Virus record (IMG/VR): IMGVR_UViG_3300025161_000277
Location: 1-22,061 of that record
Length of the DNA: 22,061 nucleotides
DNA from: a virus
Strand: one strand, 5' to 3'
The notes under the pieces are model-generated. The model did no database searches and was not told where the DNA came from. It saw only the letters and a program-made list of their open reading frames with translations. Positions within the stretch are counted from its first letter, which is position 1, and every line of letters begins with the position of its first letter. Shown here one piece after another: positions 1 to 6,289 of this stretch. Both the position numbers and the translations under genes were made by a program.

Positions 1-1554
1 ATGGCTCGGCGGATCGAGCTGTGGCCGCTGGACCGTTTGATCCCCTACGCCCGGAACGCCCGCACGCACTCCGACGAGCAGGTGGCGCAGATCGCGGCCT
101 CGATCGTGGAGTTCGGTTTTTGCAACCCGATCCTGGTCGATTCGCGCAACGGCATTGTGGCCGGCCATGGGCGGCTGCTGGCGGCGCGCAAGCTCGGGTT
201 GGCCGAGGTGCCGGTGATCGTGCTCGATCACCTCAGCGAGACCCAGCGGCGGGCCTACCTGCTGGCCGACAACCGGCTGCCGGAGCTGGCCGGCTGGGAC
301 AGCGAGTTGCTGGCGCTCGAGCTGAAGGAGTTGACCGACGCCGGTTTCGACGCCACGCTGGCGGGCTTCGACCAGAAGGAGCTGGACGACTTTCTGGCGT
401 CGCTCGAGCTGGAGGGCGAGGCGGAAGCCGAGGAGGCCGAGGACCTCATTCCCGCGGCGCCCTACCAGCCGGTCACGCAGCCTGGCGACGTGTGGGCGAT
501 CGGGCCGCACCGGCTGATCTGCGGGGATTGCCGGGACCGGAACGTGCTCGCGCGGCTGTTTGAAGGCCGCAAGGCCAACGTGGTGGTCACCTCGCCGCCC
601 TACGCCTCGCAGCGGGAGTACGACCCGGCGAGCGGATTTAAACCGATCCGACCGGAGGAGTACCTCGCCTGGTACCGCGACGTGGCGGCAGGGATTGAGT
701 CGGTGCTGGCGGAGGATGGATCGTACTTCCTGAACATCAAGGCGCACGCGGAAGACGGCGAGCGGCACACCTACGTCATGGACCTGGTGCTGGCCCACAA
801 GCGGCAGTGGGGCTGGCGTTTTGTGGACGAGTTCTGCTGGCGCAAGACCGATGACGGCGTGCCGGGCGGCTGGAACAACCGCTTCAAGAATGCCTGGGAG
901 CCGATCTATCACTTCTCGCGCCAGCGCACGATCAAGTTCCGGCCGCGCCAGGTGGCGCACTGGTCCGATGACTGCTTCGACTACTCGCCCGACAACCCCA
1001 AGTCGCAAACGGGCAGCGGACTGCTGGGACCGGGCCCGCGCGGCGCGGCGGCGGGCAAACCCGGCGCAGCGGACGATGACGGAAGGCGCCAGGGACTGGC
1101 GCGGCCGAGCAACGTGATCGAGGTGAAGTCTGAGAGCAGTCAGGGCGCGCACTCGGCTCCGTTCCCGCGGGCGCTGGTCGAGTTCTTCGTGAAGGCCTTC
1201 ACCGACGCCGGCGACATCGTGTTCGATCCGTTCATGGGCAGCGGCACGACGATGGCGGCGGCAGCCGTGCTTGGCCGGATCGGGTACGGCTGCGAGATCA
1301 GTCCAGCCTACTGCGACGTGATTGTGCGCCGCATCGAGCGAGCCATTTCCCAGGAGAGCGCCAACGAACACGAGCGCGTTCCCATTCTCGCCGCAACCGG
1401 CCAGACATTCGAGCAGGTGGCGGCGGAGCGGGAGATCGATCCGAACGCCGCCGCGGATCTGCGCGGGCGCGACCGGAAGTCCATCCGGCGCAAGCCCAAC
1501 GGCATGCCGTGCTACGCGCCGCGCAAGGCTGGCGATGCGGTCCAAACCTTTTGA
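1..1554 (+). CDS. ParB-domain/DNA methyltransferase fusion (beta-class, SPPY type)
   Basis: This is a two-domain protein of 517 residues. The N-terminal 130 residues match the ParB/Srx-like domain found in phage modification enzymes, with a GHGRLLAARKLG stretch near residues 55-66 and an ADNR motif near 89-92. The C-terminal part is an S-adenosylmethionine-dependent amino-methyltransferase: catalytic motif IV is TSPPY (197-201) and the SAM-binding motif is DPFMGSGTT (409-417). Motif IV precedes motif I, which is the beta-class arrangement. SPPY is more often seen in N4-cytosine enzymes and DPPY in N6-adenine enzymes, so N4-cytosine methylation is inferred. No restriction partner is present, so it probably protects phage DNA. 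The ATG is the first base of the window, so a longer N-terminus cannot be excluded. It is a paralogue of the gene at 3246-4505. Confidence 0.9.
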   Translation: MARRIELWPLDRLIPYARNARTHSDEQVAQIAASIVEFGFCNPILVDSRNGIVAGHGRLLAARKLGLAEVPVIVLDHLSETQRRAYLLADNRLPELAGWDSELLALELKELTDAGFDATLAGFDQKELDDFLASLELEGEAEAEEAEDLIPAAPYQPVTQPGDVWAIGPHRLICGDCRDRNVLARLFEGRKANVVVTSPPYASQREYDPASGFKPIRPEEYLAWYRDVAAGIESVLAEDGSYFLNIKAHAEDGERHTYVMDLVLAHKRQWGWRFVDEFCWRKTDDGVPGGWNNRFKNAWEPIYHFSRQRTIKFRPRQVAHWSDDCFDYSPDNPKSQTGSGLLGPGPRGAAAGKPGAADDDGRRQGLARPSNVIEVKSESSQGAHSAPFPRALVEFFVKAFTDAGDIVFDPFMGSGTTMAAAAVLGRIGYGCEISPAYCDVIVRRIERAISQESANEHERVPILAATGQTFEQVAAEREIDPNAAADLRGRDRKSIRRKPNGMPCYAPRKAGDAVQTF

Positions 1555-1585
1555 AGCGCGTGATGGCGGAGAAACCCCAGCGTTC

Positions 1586-2131
1586 TCAGAACGTGATGGA
1601 GAACTCCGGCCCGAGGCTGAAGATGTTTAGGTGCGGCCCGAACCGGTAGTAGCGCGCACCACCCCCGAGCCGAAACCGGCCGCTGGCCAAATTCCTACCG
1701 GCGCCGACGCCGGCCCAAGCTCCCCACTTGCTGCTTCCGACGAGGCCAATCGCAGAGTTCTCGTAGCCGAAGGTGTGCTTCAAATAAGCGCCGCCACCGC
1801 CCAGCGACATGGTCCATGCACTTTCTTGCGGAGTCAGCGTGAGCCGCGGTCCAAACGGTATCAGAAACAAGTTGTCGTCGGCATCGGGATAACGGGTGTC
1901 ACCCACAAATCCCACTGGGCGGCGAACATACTCCAATCCAGCCTCCGCAGCAAACAAGCTGTGGAAACGAACCCGGTAGGTCATCCCTACACCGGGCCGG
2001 TTGCGGTCAGCGAAACCACCGGACTGGAATACACCGATGAAGCCGGCCGAAAGCTCCTGGCGAGGGAAGTCAGCTGCTGCAAGACTACAGGAGAATAAGA
2101 GGAAAAGCACTGCCGACTTTCGTTGCTTCAT
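1586..2131 (-). CDS. Putative outer-membrane beta-barrel protein (reverse-strand moron)
   Basis: This 181-residue protein starts MKQRKSAVLFLLFSCSLAAA, a good Sec signal peptide with cleavage expected after the AAA near residue 20. The rest is rich in alternating aromatic/hydrophobic and glycine segments and ends in SITF. A C-terminal phenylalanine is the usual barrel-assembly signal of outer-membrane proteins. The open frame continues upstream to 2572, but the signal peptide fixes the start at 2131. A TAGAAT hexamer (2143-2148, minus strand) could be its -10, though no good -35 is seen. The gene is opposite to its neighbours, ends 31 bases past the stop of the methyltransferase gene and looks less G+C-rich than them. 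These traits suggest a lysogenic-conversion (moron) gene acquired separately. The exact function is unknown. Confidence 0.72.
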   Translation of the reverse strand: MKQRKSAVLFLLFSCSLAAADFPRQELSAGFIGVFQSGGFADRNRPGVGMTYRVRFHSLFAAEAGLEYVRRPVGFVGDTRYPDADDNLFLIPFGPRLTLTPQESAWTMSLGGGGAYLKHTFGYENSAIGLVGSSKWGAWAGVGAGRNLASGRFRLGGGARYYRFGPHLNIFSLGPEFSITF

Positions 2132-2229
2132 AGCCTGGAGCCATTCTACACAAACATGATTCAGGGCGGTATTCCTCAACCGCACCCTTGCGATCAGGCG
2201 TTGAGCTTCTGCGCTTAGCCTGATGAGCC

Positions 2230-2248
2230 AAGTGTCTGTCCGACACTT
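2230..2248. repeat. Hairpin just upstream of the gene at 2252
   Basis: Inverted repeat with arms AAGTGTC (2230-2236) and GACACTT (2242-2248) and a 5-base loop. It lies in the divergent gap between the outer-membrane protein gene and the plus-strand gene at 2252, three bases before that start codon, where a Shine-Dalgarno sequence would be expected and is absent. It could be an operator or a translational hairpin; there is no run of T, so an intrinsic terminator is unlikely. Confidence 0.5.
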
Positions 2249-2251
2249 CGA

Positions 2252-2704
2252 ATGGAGAAGAGCTTTACGCCCGAAGTTGCCACTCCGAACCAGGCCGAAC
2301 GCGAGTTCGAGACCGGGACGGATGAATCGTTCAAGAACACGAGCGCTACAGCCGGGGCCGCGCACAGCGAGAACCAGCGCGTGACGTTTGCCAACATCAA
2401 ACGGACCTACGACGTCTACCAGGACCTCGACATCCAGGCAGCGCGCCAGGCGTTGATCGAGCAGACGCGCGTGAACCAGATCGCCTCGCAGGCGCTGCAA
2501 AACGCCGTCGAGACCGCGAACCTCGTCTCGAAGCAGGCCGTGCGCCACTCGGACATCGCCATCGACGGCCAATGGAATCCCATTCAGGCCGGCGCGGGCG
2601 ACACGCTCACGGCGCGGGCCGTGTCGATCGATGACGTGTCGCTCAAGGCCATCGGCGCGGTGGTTGCCGCCGCCGTGGCCGACGCGCTCGCCAGCCGCAA
2701 GTAG
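2252..2704 (+). CDS. Hypothetical phage protein (150 residues)
   Basis: I do not recognise the family. The protein is acidic and polar at its N-terminus, has a probable helical middle (residues about 50-95, rich in Gln, Ala, Asn and Val) and an alanine-rich end (AIGAVVAAAVADALASRK). There is no signal peptide; the terminal Ala/Val stretch is short and may be an amphipathic helix. ATG at 2252 is the first usual start codon in the frame, whose upstream stop is TAG at 2216-2218. It lacks a clear Shine-Dalgarno sequence and sits just after the hairpin at 2230-2248. A strong terminator follows immediately. Codon use is like the surrounding phage genes, so it is likely real and possibly a structural or accessory virion protein. 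Confidence 0.6.
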   Translation: MEKSFTPEVATPNQAEREFETGTDESFKNTSATAGAAHSENQRVTFANIKRTYDVYQDLDIQAARQALIEQTRVNQIASQALQNAVETANLVSKQAVRHSDIAIDGQWNPIQAGAGDTLTARAVSIDDVSLKAIGAVVAAAVADALASRK

Positions 2705-2727
2705 TCTTTCTCCTCAAGGCGCATGAT

Positions 2728-2769
2728 GGGGCGGTTCCGCACTCCTTGCGCGGGGCCGCCCCGATTTTT
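2728..2769 (+). terminator. Rho-independent terminator after the gene at 2252-2704
   Basis: The left arm 2728-2740 (GGGGCGGTTCCGC) pairs with 2750-2762 over 13 positions, including two G-U pairs, around a 9-base loop. It is followed by GATTTTTC. This is a textbook intrinsic terminator on the plus strand, 24 bases after the stop at 2704. It separates the preceding gene from the tRNA region. Confidence 0.85.
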
Positions 2770-2786
2770 CACCACATGACTTCTGA

Positions 2787-2861
2787 TGCGGAGTGGCGCA
2801 GCGGCAGCGCGGCGGACTCATAATCCGCAGGCCGTGGGTTCGAGTCCCACCTCCGCAACCA
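2787..2861 (+). tRNA. tRNA with CAU anticodon (Met, or Ile2 if lysidine-modified)
   Basis: A full cloverleaf can be drawn. The acceptor stem TGCGGAG (2787-2793) pairs with CTCCGCA (2851-2857). The D stem is GCGC (2796-2799) with GCGC (2807-2810). The anticodon stem GCGGA (2812-2816) pairs with TCCGC (2824-2828) around the loop CTCATAA with anticodon CAT at 2819-2821. The T stem GTGGG (2834-2838) pairs with CCCAC (2846-2850) around the loop TTCGAGT. The discriminator A is followed by an encoded CCA at 2859-2861. The anticodon stem lacks the three G-C pairs of initiator tRNA and the first acceptor pair is matched, so it is not an initiator. Elongator Met and Ile2 (CAU) cannot be told apart by eye. 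An encoded CCA is common for phage tRNAs. Confidence 0.93.
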
Positions 2862-2863
2862 TG

Positions 2864-2951
2864 GGGGAGTCAAGCTGGACGGCAGACCGTGCCGCGGTGG
2901 GAGTTGGCCGCCCCACGACGCGGACGCCGGGTTCGACCCCCGGACTCCCTC
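2864..2951 (+). other. Degenerate or unusual tRNA-like element
   Basis: Two bases after the tRNA(CAU), GGGGAGT (2864-2870) can pair with ACTCCCT (2944-2950), with one G-U pair. A perfect T arm lies just inside it: CCGGG (2927-2931), loop TTCGACC, CCCGG (2939-2943). The middle does not fold into a standard D arm. The best anticodon-like arm is GGTGG (2896-2900) with CCGCC (2908-2912) around GAGTTGG, which would give anticodon GTT (Asn) but has A instead of the nearly universal U at position 33. The 14 bases before the T arm would form a long variable region. No CCA is encoded. It could be a decayed tRNA, a divergent phage tRNA or a tRNA mimic. Confidence 0.4.
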
Positions 2952-2979
2952 ACTCTGCATCGTGGGTTACGAGGACGGC

Positions 2980-3249
2980 ATGATCCGCGAGCTGCGCATC
3001 CTGTGGCGGCTGCGGCCGCTCGTTGAACGATTCAAGGAGCTCAGCAAGATGAAGTTCTCTGTCAATGTTGCGATTCAGATGCTGGCGTTGGCGGCGCAGG
3101 GGTTGAACGCCACCATGGACCTGCTGCCGCCGCGCGGGCGGTTCTGGGCGATGGTCGGGTTGTCCGCTGTGCAGGGCGTGGCCGCCGTGCTCGCACACTT
3201 TGCCAACCCGGATGGCACGCCGGCCGAGGCGCCGTACATCAAGAAGTGA
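2980..3249 (+). CDS. Small membrane protein, possible holin
   Basis: From ATG 2980 the protein is 89 residues. GAGG lies 5 bases upstream of that start. A second in-frame start at 3049 (MKFSVN) has the better Shine-Dalgarno sequence AAGGAG, 9 bases upstream, and would give a 66-residue product. GTG at 2962 is a third possibility. The C-terminal half has two hydrophobic stretches (about residues 26-42 and 58-76) separated by DLLPPRGR, and ends in a polar lysine tail. Size, two membrane segments and two possible starts resemble small phage holins, but no lysin gene is adjacent, so this is inference. The stop overlaps the GTG start of the downstream methyltransferase by four bases. Confidence 0.6.
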   Translation: MIRELRILWRLRPLVERFKELSKMKFSVNVAIQMLALAAQGLNATMDLLPPRGRFWAMVGLSAVQGVAAVLAHFANPDGTPAEAPYIKK

Positions 3250-4505
3250 AACCCGACCTCCACGTCCAGCGTTGGCCCACCGAGCGGCTGATTCCCTTCG
3301 CCCGGAATCCGCGCACGCACACTGAGGAGCAGGTGGCCCAGGTGGCGGCGTCGATCGCCGAGTTTGGGTTTGTGAACCCGATCCTGGTGGGGTCCGACGG
3401 CGTGATGATCGCCGGCCACGCGCGGCTGGTGGCGGCGCGGAAACTGGGCCTGGCCGAGGTTCCGGTGATCGTGCTGGACCACCTGACCCCGGCGCAGCGG
3501 CGGGCGCTGGTCATCGCCGACAACCGGCTGGCTCTCGGCGCGGGCTGGGATGAGGAGCTGCTGCGGTTGGAGCTCGAGGCCTTGCGGGAGGAGGACTTCA
3601 ACCTCGACCTGCTGGGCTTCGGCGAGGAGGAGCTGGAGGCGCTGCTGGCGGAACCGGAGGCCGAGGCTGCGGGGCTGACGGACGAAGACGCCGTGCCGGA
3701 GGCGCAGGAGGCGGCGGTCACGGTGCCGGGTGAGGTTTGGATTCTTGGGCAGCACCGCCTCTTGTGTGGGGACGCGACGCAGATCTCTGATGTGGAGAAG
3801 GTGCTGGCCGGAGGTCTGGCGGACATGGTCTTCACGGACCCGCCGTACAACGTGAACTACGGCGCGACGATGAAGGACAAGTTGCGGGGAAAGAAACGCA
3901 AGATCGCCAACGACGATCTCGGTGATGGCTTTGAGAGCTTCCTCCGCGACGCCTGCACGAATATCCTCACCGTCACCAAGGGCGCCGTCTACCTCTGCAT
4001 GTCGTCGTCCGAGTTGCACACCCTCTACCGCGCGTTCACCGAGGCGGGCGGCCACTGGTCCACGTTCCTCATCTGGGGCAAGAACACCTTCACGATGGGG
4101 CGGTCGGATTACCAGCGGCAGTATGAGCCGATCCTCTACGGCTGGAAGGAAGGCGCGGAGCATTACTGGTGCGGCGCCCGCGACCAGGGCGATGTGTGGT
4201 TTGTGAACAAGCCCGTCGCCAACGACCTGCACCCGACCATGAAGCCGGTGGAGCTAATCGAGCGGGCGATTCGGAACTCGAGCAAGAGCCGGGATACGGT
4301 ATTGGATCCTTTCGCCGGGTCGGGCTCGACGCTGATCGCCTGCGAGAAGACCGGCCGGCAGGCGCGGCTGATTGAGTTGGAGCCGAGGTACTGTGACGTC
4401 ATCGTGCGGCGGTGGCAGGAGTACTCGGATCGGCAGGCCATGCTGGATGGGGATGGGCGTAGCTTCGAGGAGGTGGCCGATGAGCGGCGGCGAGTACCAG
4501 CGTGA
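3246..4505 (+). CDS. ParB-domain/DNA methyltransferase fusion (beta-class, DPPY type)
   Basis: This 419-residue protein has the same architecture as the gene at 1-1554. An N-terminal ParB-like domain carries AGHARLVAARKLG near residues 56-68 and ADNR near 91-94. The methyltransferase domain has motif IV DPPYN (198-202) and SAM-binding motif DPFAGSGST (354-362), again beta-class order. The DPPY tetrapeptide is typical of N6-adenine methyltransferases, so adenine methylation is inferred. The N-terminal domains of the two genes are nearly alignable residue for residue while the catalytic halves differ strongly, so specificities probably differ. The start is GTG, overlapping the stop of the membrane-protein gene by four bases (GTGA). 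Its 3' end overlaps the next gene by 26 bases. No cognate endonuclease is seen. Confidence 0.9.
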   Translation: MKPDLHVQRWPTERLIPFARNPRTHTEEQVAQVAASIAEFGFVNPILVGSDGVMIAGHARLVAARKLGLAEVPVIVLDHLTPAQRRALVIADNRLALGAGWDEELLRLELEALREEDFNLDLLGFGEEELEALLAEPEAEAAGLTDEDAVPEAQEAAVTVPGEVWILGQHRLLCGDATQISDVEKVLAGGLADMVFTDPPYNVNYGATMKDKLRGKKRKIANDDLGDGFESFLRDACTNILTVTKGAVYLCMSSSELHTLYRAFTEAGGHWSTFLIWGKNTFTMGRSDYQRQYEPILYGWKEGAEHYWCGARDQGDVWFVNKPVANDLHPTMKPVELIERAIRNSSKSRDTVLDPFAGSGSTLIACEKTGRQARLIELEPRYCDVIVRRWQEYSDRQAMLDGDGRSFEEVADERRRVPA

Positions 4506-4746
4506 GGTCGAGCGGTGCCGGCGGGAGATGGCCGAGGTGGAGCGTCTGCTGCGGGAGGGCCATCCGGACATCGATGGTCTGTGCCTGGCGCTGCACGACT
4601 GGGCGCAGGAGTTGCGGATTCTAGAGCGCGAGCGCGAGCGGCGAACCGAGCCGTTCACGCCGCCGGACGCTTCCGCACCGTGCGTTCGATCTCCGGGCCA
4701 AGGGTTCGGCGCGCCTGCCGCAGATCGTACTCCGATTGCAGATTGA
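4480..4746 (+). CDS. Small coiled-coil protein with tail overlapping higA
   Basis: ATG 4480 has the ribosome site GAGGAGG about six bases upstream and lies inside the end of the methyltransferase gene. The first 55 or so residues are charged and helical (REVERCRREMAEVERLLREG, then LHDWAQELRILERERERR), a convincing short coiled coil. From about residue 57 the composition changes to Pro/Ser/Gly/Ala-rich, and this part (4655-4746) runs antisense through the 3' end of higA. I infer that the original C-terminus was lost when the higBA cassette arrived and that the present tail is read-through. The function is unknown; the small protein may act with the methyltransferase upstream. Confidence 0.6.
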   Translation: MSGGEYQREVERCRREMAEVERLLREGHPDIDGLCLALHDWAQELRILERERERRTEPFTPPDASAPCVRSPGQGFGAPAADRTPIAD

Positions 4747-4963
4747 GCCAGAGTTCGGCGGACGTGCCGAAGTAGGCCGCCAGCCGCAGGGCCGTATCGG
4801 CGCTAATCGAGCGCACGCCGTGCACAATGCCGTGAATGCGGTTGGGCGGCACGTGGAGGTCCCGCGCCAGGGCGTTGATGCTGAGGCCGAGCGGCTTCAT
4901 GAACTCCTCGGCCAGGATCTCGCCGGGATGGATGGGTTCGAGTTGCTGTGGTTTCTTGGCCAT
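4655..4963 (-). CDS. higA: HigA-family antitoxin (XRE helix-turn-helix)
   Basis: This 102-residue protein begins MAKKPQQLEPIHPGEILAEE; the HPGEIL(A/L)EEF signature is the hallmark of HigA/VapI-type antitoxins. The helix-turn-helix follows at about residues 28-60 (LSINALARDLHVPPNRIHGI). It neutralises HigB and, with it, represses the operon. The gene lies 9 bases downstream of higB on the same strand, giving the toxin-first order characteristic of higBA. Its last 92 bases overlap the convergent plus-strand gene at 4480-4746. It is one of four toxin-antitoxin-like modules on the minus strand in this window. Confidence 0.93.
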   Translation of the reverse strand: MAKKPQQLEPIHPGEILAEEFMKPLGLSINALARDLHVPPNRIHGIVHGVRSISADTALRLAAYFGTSAELWLNLQSEYDLRQARRTLGPEIERTVRKRPAA

Positions 4964-4972
4964 GGCCGCCTC

Positions 4973-5251
4973 TCAGTGATAGTCGACGATTTCCACCTCA
5001 TGGGCTTCGCCGCCGCGCCAGACGAAGCAGATCCGCCAACGGTCGTTGATGCGGATGCTGTGCTGCCCGGCCCGGCCGCCTTTGAGCGCCTCCAGATGAT
5101 TGCCCGGAGGGCAACGGAGATCCTCCAGCCGCCGGGCGGCGTGCAGGTACAGCAGCTTGCGCCGGGCCGCCCGTTCGATGGAGCGGAAGCGCGGCACAAG
5201 CTGGTCGGCGAACAGCGCGGCCGTATCCCGGCATCGAAACGAGCGGATCAA
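4973..5251 (-). CDS. higB: HigB-family toxin (RelE fold, mRNA interferase)
   Basis: The 92-residue protein starts (M)IRSFRCRDTAALF, close to the usual HigB opening, continues with an arginine-rich helical region (about 20-45), then LEALKGGRAGQHSIRINDRWRICFVW, the conserved core strands of HigB toxins, and ends VEIVDYH with the conserved C-terminal histidine. Family members cleave mRNA on the ribosome. The start is TTG at 5251; no ATG or GTG fits the family N-terminus. A promoter-like sequence ends only five bases upstream (see 5257-5285), implying an almost leaderless message. higA follows after 9 bases. Confidence 0.9.
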   Translation of the reverse strand: MIRSFRCRDTAALFADQLVPRFRSIERAARRKLLYLHAARRLEDLRCPPGNHLEALKGGRAGQHSIRINDRWRICFVWRGGEAHEVEIVDYH

Positions 5252-5256
5252 GTTCC

Positions 5257-5285
5257 AGTCTATGACACGGATGGTATTCCGTCAA
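5257..5285 (-). promoter_or_regulatory. Promoter of higBA
   Basis: On the minus strand TTGACG (5285-5280) and TAGACT (5262-5257) are separated by exactly 17 bases, five and four matches to the sigma-70 consensus. The expected transcription start falls at or next to the TTG start codon of higB, so the transcript would have little or no 5' leader. CGGA and TCCG flanking six bases inside the spacer form a short inverted repeat that could bind HigA. The same -10 and the bases after it (ATAGACTGGA) recur at the second toxin operon (19076-19104). Confidence 0.55.
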
Positions 5286-5390
5286 CAGTAATAGAGGCCG
5301 GCCATCCGCCGGGCGAGGCAACGGCGGCGCCGCTGGATGCGGTCGCCGCCTGGCTCGTTCTGGGCGGAACGGATCGAAGGGATTGGACGG

Positions 5391-5427
5391 CAGAATACAG
5401 AAGCCGCCAGCGACGAAGGCTGGCGGC
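5391..5427 (-). terminator. Terminator of the 5446-6681 minus-strand gene cluster
   Basis: Arms GCCGCCAGC (5403-5411) and GCTGGCGGC (5419-5427) form a 9-pair stem with a 7-base loop. On the minus strand it lies 18 bases after the stop of the DUF3489 gene and is followed by TTCTGTATTCTG, which is T-rich but not a pure U tract. It would insulate the cluster from the downstream higBA promoter. Confidence 0.55.
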
Positions 5428-5445
5428 GGAGGAGCGGCGCGGAGG

Positions 5446-6039
5446 CTACTGAGGCTTGATTCGATACGCGCGGGCGCCTTCGGCGGTCTTGAGAGATTCG
5501 ACCGTGAGTCCCATCTTCTTGCCGAGGCCTCCGGACAGGAAGCCGCGGACGCTGTGGGGTTGCCAGCCGGTGGCGGCCATCAGCTCGGCGAGCGTGGCTC
5601 CCTCGGGGCGGCGCAGGAGCTCGAGGACGATGGCCGTCTTGGTGCCCGGGCGCGCTGGGGGCGATCCGGACGGGGCGGTGGCCTCCTTGGGCGTTCTGGC
5701 CTTCTTCGGCGCAACCTTGGCGGCCTGGGGCGCAGGAGCGGCCTTTTCTCGGGCTGGGGCTGGCGCCAGGCGCTGGAGGGCGCGCCAGATCCGGTTCGCC
5801 GCCGTTTTGCGGTCGGTGAACTTCTTGACCGGCTTGAGATCGTCAAAGGGCACCACGCCGGCAAAGCCGTTCCAGATCTCGACGAGCTGGCCGGCGGAGA
5901 GCGGGCTCGAGGCCAGTTCGGCCTCGGAGGTAACGACCAGGCGCGGATCCGAGTCGGCGGCGGCCGCCACGGCTTGTTTGGCTTCAGCCACCGTGGGGTA
6001 GGCGGTGACGTTGGTTTCGAGGATGGCGAATGCAGTCAT
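5446..6039 (-). CDS. DUF3489-domain protein
   Basis: This 197-residue protein starts MTAFAILETN at 6039, chosen because AAAGGA lies about ten bases upstream; an in-frame ATG at 6057 overlaps the stop of the preceding gene by four bases and would add six residues. Residues 1-85 contain a conserved-looking region (LVEIWNGFAGVVPFDDLKPVKKFTDRKTAANRIWRALQRLA, about 53-93). A low-complexity Ala/Pro/Lys linker follows (about 94-130). The C-terminal 65 residues (TAIVLELLRRPEGATLAELM to AYRIKPQ) match DUF3489, a winged-helix-like domain common in mobile elements of Proteobacteria and soil bacteria. DNA binding is inferred; no specific role is known. It is the last gene of the minus-strand cluster. Confidence 0.8.
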   Translation of the reverse strand: MTAFAILETNVTAYPTVAEAKQAVAAAADSDPRLVVTSEAELASSPLSAGQLVEIWNGFAGVVPFDDLKPVKKFTDRKTAANRIWRALQRLAPAPAREKAAPAPQAAKVAPKKARTPKEATAPSGSPPARPGTKTAIVLELLRRPEGATLAELMAATGWQPHSVRGFLSGGLGKKMGLTVESLKTAEGARAYRIKPQ

Positions 6040-6053
6040 GAGTAGTTTTCCTT

Positions 6054-6287
6054 TCATCGGGTCATGCCGGTGAGTTGGCCGGCGCCGGTGATGGTTAAGT
6101 CTTTGTAGTAGCCGCTGCGGATGCGGACCCATCCGGCGGAGGATTTCAGTTCGTACCGGGCGGCGATACGGCTGAGCTTGAGGCGGTACGTGGCGCCGTT
6201 GTTCGTCTTCTGGAGGTGGTTCCAGCGGTCGAGGGCCCACCCGTTGCGGCGGGCCCAGGCGATTAATTCCTCGCGGGTGATGGCCAT
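6054..6287 (-). CDS. Hypothetical small protein with ITREELIA N-terminus
   Basis: The 77-residue protein starts MAITREELIAWARRNGWALD at 6287, preceded by a good ribosome site GGAGG seven bases upstream. It is basic, with a likely helix (3-15) followed by predicted strands (YRLKLSRIAARYELK and WVRIRSGYYKDLTI). This compact fold could bind nucleic acid, but no family is recognised. It starts three bases after the stop of the upstream gene and its stop overlaps a possible start of the DUF3489 gene, so the cluster is probably translated as an operon. It shares its first residues with the gene at 6290-6490. Confidence 0.7.
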   Translation of the reverse strand: MAITREELIAWARRNGWALDRWNHLQKTNNGATYRLKLSRIAARYELKSSAGWVRIRSGYYKDLTITGAGQLTGMTR

Positions 6288-6289
6288 GG

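Noticed and set aside
2132-2572. N-terminal extension of the outer-membrane protein frame up to 2572
   Set aside because: The extension is antisense to the gene at 2252-2704 and would bury the obvious signal peptide at 2131.
3075-4232. Minus-strand open frame (385 codons) opposite the second methyltransferase
   Set aside because: Shadow of a methyltransferase with intact motifs; no start signal or domain.
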